A stretch of 64,000 bases of DNA. It comes from Unio delphinus (taxonomy: Eukaryota; Mollusca; Bivalvia; Unionida; Unionidae). The stretch is taken from assembly GCA_029339505.1 (NCBI GenBank), contig JAQISU010000346.1, forward strand, positions 1,127,001 through 1,191,000. Direction: 5' to 3'. The notes below the pieces were generated by a model, which was given only the letters and a program-made list of their open reading frames with translations, made no database searches and was not told the origin of the DNA. Position numbers and translations under genes: made by a program. Positions 63,413-64,000 of this stretch are shown here, in pieces. Position 1 is the stretch's first letter. Every line of letters begins with the position of its first letter.

Positions 63413-64000
63413 CCCCCTCAATCGTATATTGTTCAGTACTACTTTGATGTTTCTAAGTGTTGCTTGTTCATCAGCTATTCTGTTTTGATAAAAGAACAAA
63501 CAGTTGAAAAGGCCTTGTTTCTGGCAAGTATTCTTTAAAAGTTCGAATCCATCTGCATGAAAAAGAACAACAACTAAGACACAAATAGTCGTCGGCATGA
63601 TTTTTTTTAACTTTAACACATGAAACTATAGAAAGGAATGCAAGATACTTGTAATTTTCCTTTGTGTTTGCCAGCCGTTTTCTATAATAGGTTTTGCTAT
63701 AATGAATTAGGGTTTTCGCTAGCAGCATTTGGACATCTGCAAATCAGACCTTCACAGCGATGGCAAGATGACAATTAATGATAAACTCCTTAACATAAAA
63801 ATATGCAGTGCCAATAATTATATTTTAACTGCAATTATGACACCTACCATTCGCAAAAGATGAATATCATAAACGATGTTCCGGAATATAATCATTTCAG
63901 TTATTTTAATTTGGACCATGGATTTATCTTTGTTATTATTTCGTATATATTCGCTTTCAAATTGATTTAACGTAGCTTCGTATTAAAAACATGTTTACGT
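63413..64000. other. AT-rich unique sequence to window end
   Basis: Minus-strand frames at 63362-63728 overlap one another and are unassigned. Nothing else seen. Confidence 0.5.

Overview
The window reads as nuclear DNA of an AT-rich, repeat-dense metazoan genome, and no bacterial-style gene order is present. I infer a lophotrochozoan, most likely a mollusc. The tRNA-headed SINE remnants, the LINE reverse-transcriptase fragments and the very long di-, tri- and tetranucleotide tracts are of the kinds I know from bivalve and gastropod genomes. That placement rests on recognition only; no alignment was run. No complete, confidently recognised host gene is visible, so the window is probably intergenic or deep intronic.

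Retroelement remnants are the best-supported coding content. 1-444 is the 3' end of a CR1/L2-like LINE closing in (ATT)n. 23.33-23.98 kb holds a broken Ty3/Gypsy-type gag. 40.16-41.45 kb (minus) is a truncated LINE reverse transcriptase whose catalytic aspartates are lost and whose copy ends in (AC)n. 61.62-62.60 kb (minus) is a second, different LINE reverse transcriptase that keeps FADD but is truncated and frameshifted. An 18-base sequence at 47277-47294 equals the proline-tRNA primer-binding site of retroviruses and LTR elements. SINE remnants lie at 24.06, 34.46, 38.14, 55.43 and 56.55 kb.

Tandem repeats dominate the rest. Minisatellites with units of about 20-57 bp occur at 3.36, 17.42, 18.36, 19.29, 19.70, 21.40, 32.44, 36.04, 39.27, 45.94, 54.56, 56.77, 58.07, 59.27 and 59.58 kb, with microsatellites between them. 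Several have unit lengths divisible by three or lack stops, and so produce long but probably meaningless open frames. The 17.4-21.5 kb and 54.5-60.0 kb stretches are dense clusters of unrelated arrays; the 19.7 kb and 32.4 kb arrays show higher-order periodicity.

Possible unrecognised coding material: about 2.6 kb of interrupted, protein-like minus-strand sequence at 13.99-16.65 kb, including a 132-codon open stretch; a small frame pair at 36.89-37.23 kb; an A-rich block at 44.92-45.84 kb; a possible signal-peptide exon ending in a consensus donor at 51.41 kb (minus); a possible membrane-segment exon at 58.86-59.09 kb (minus); and a possible terminal exon with AATAAA at 63.29-63.41 kb. None is assigned a function. 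I did not find a convincing novel functional system; the best leads are the 14-16.6 kb decayed sequence, the possible isolated exons and the repeat organisation.
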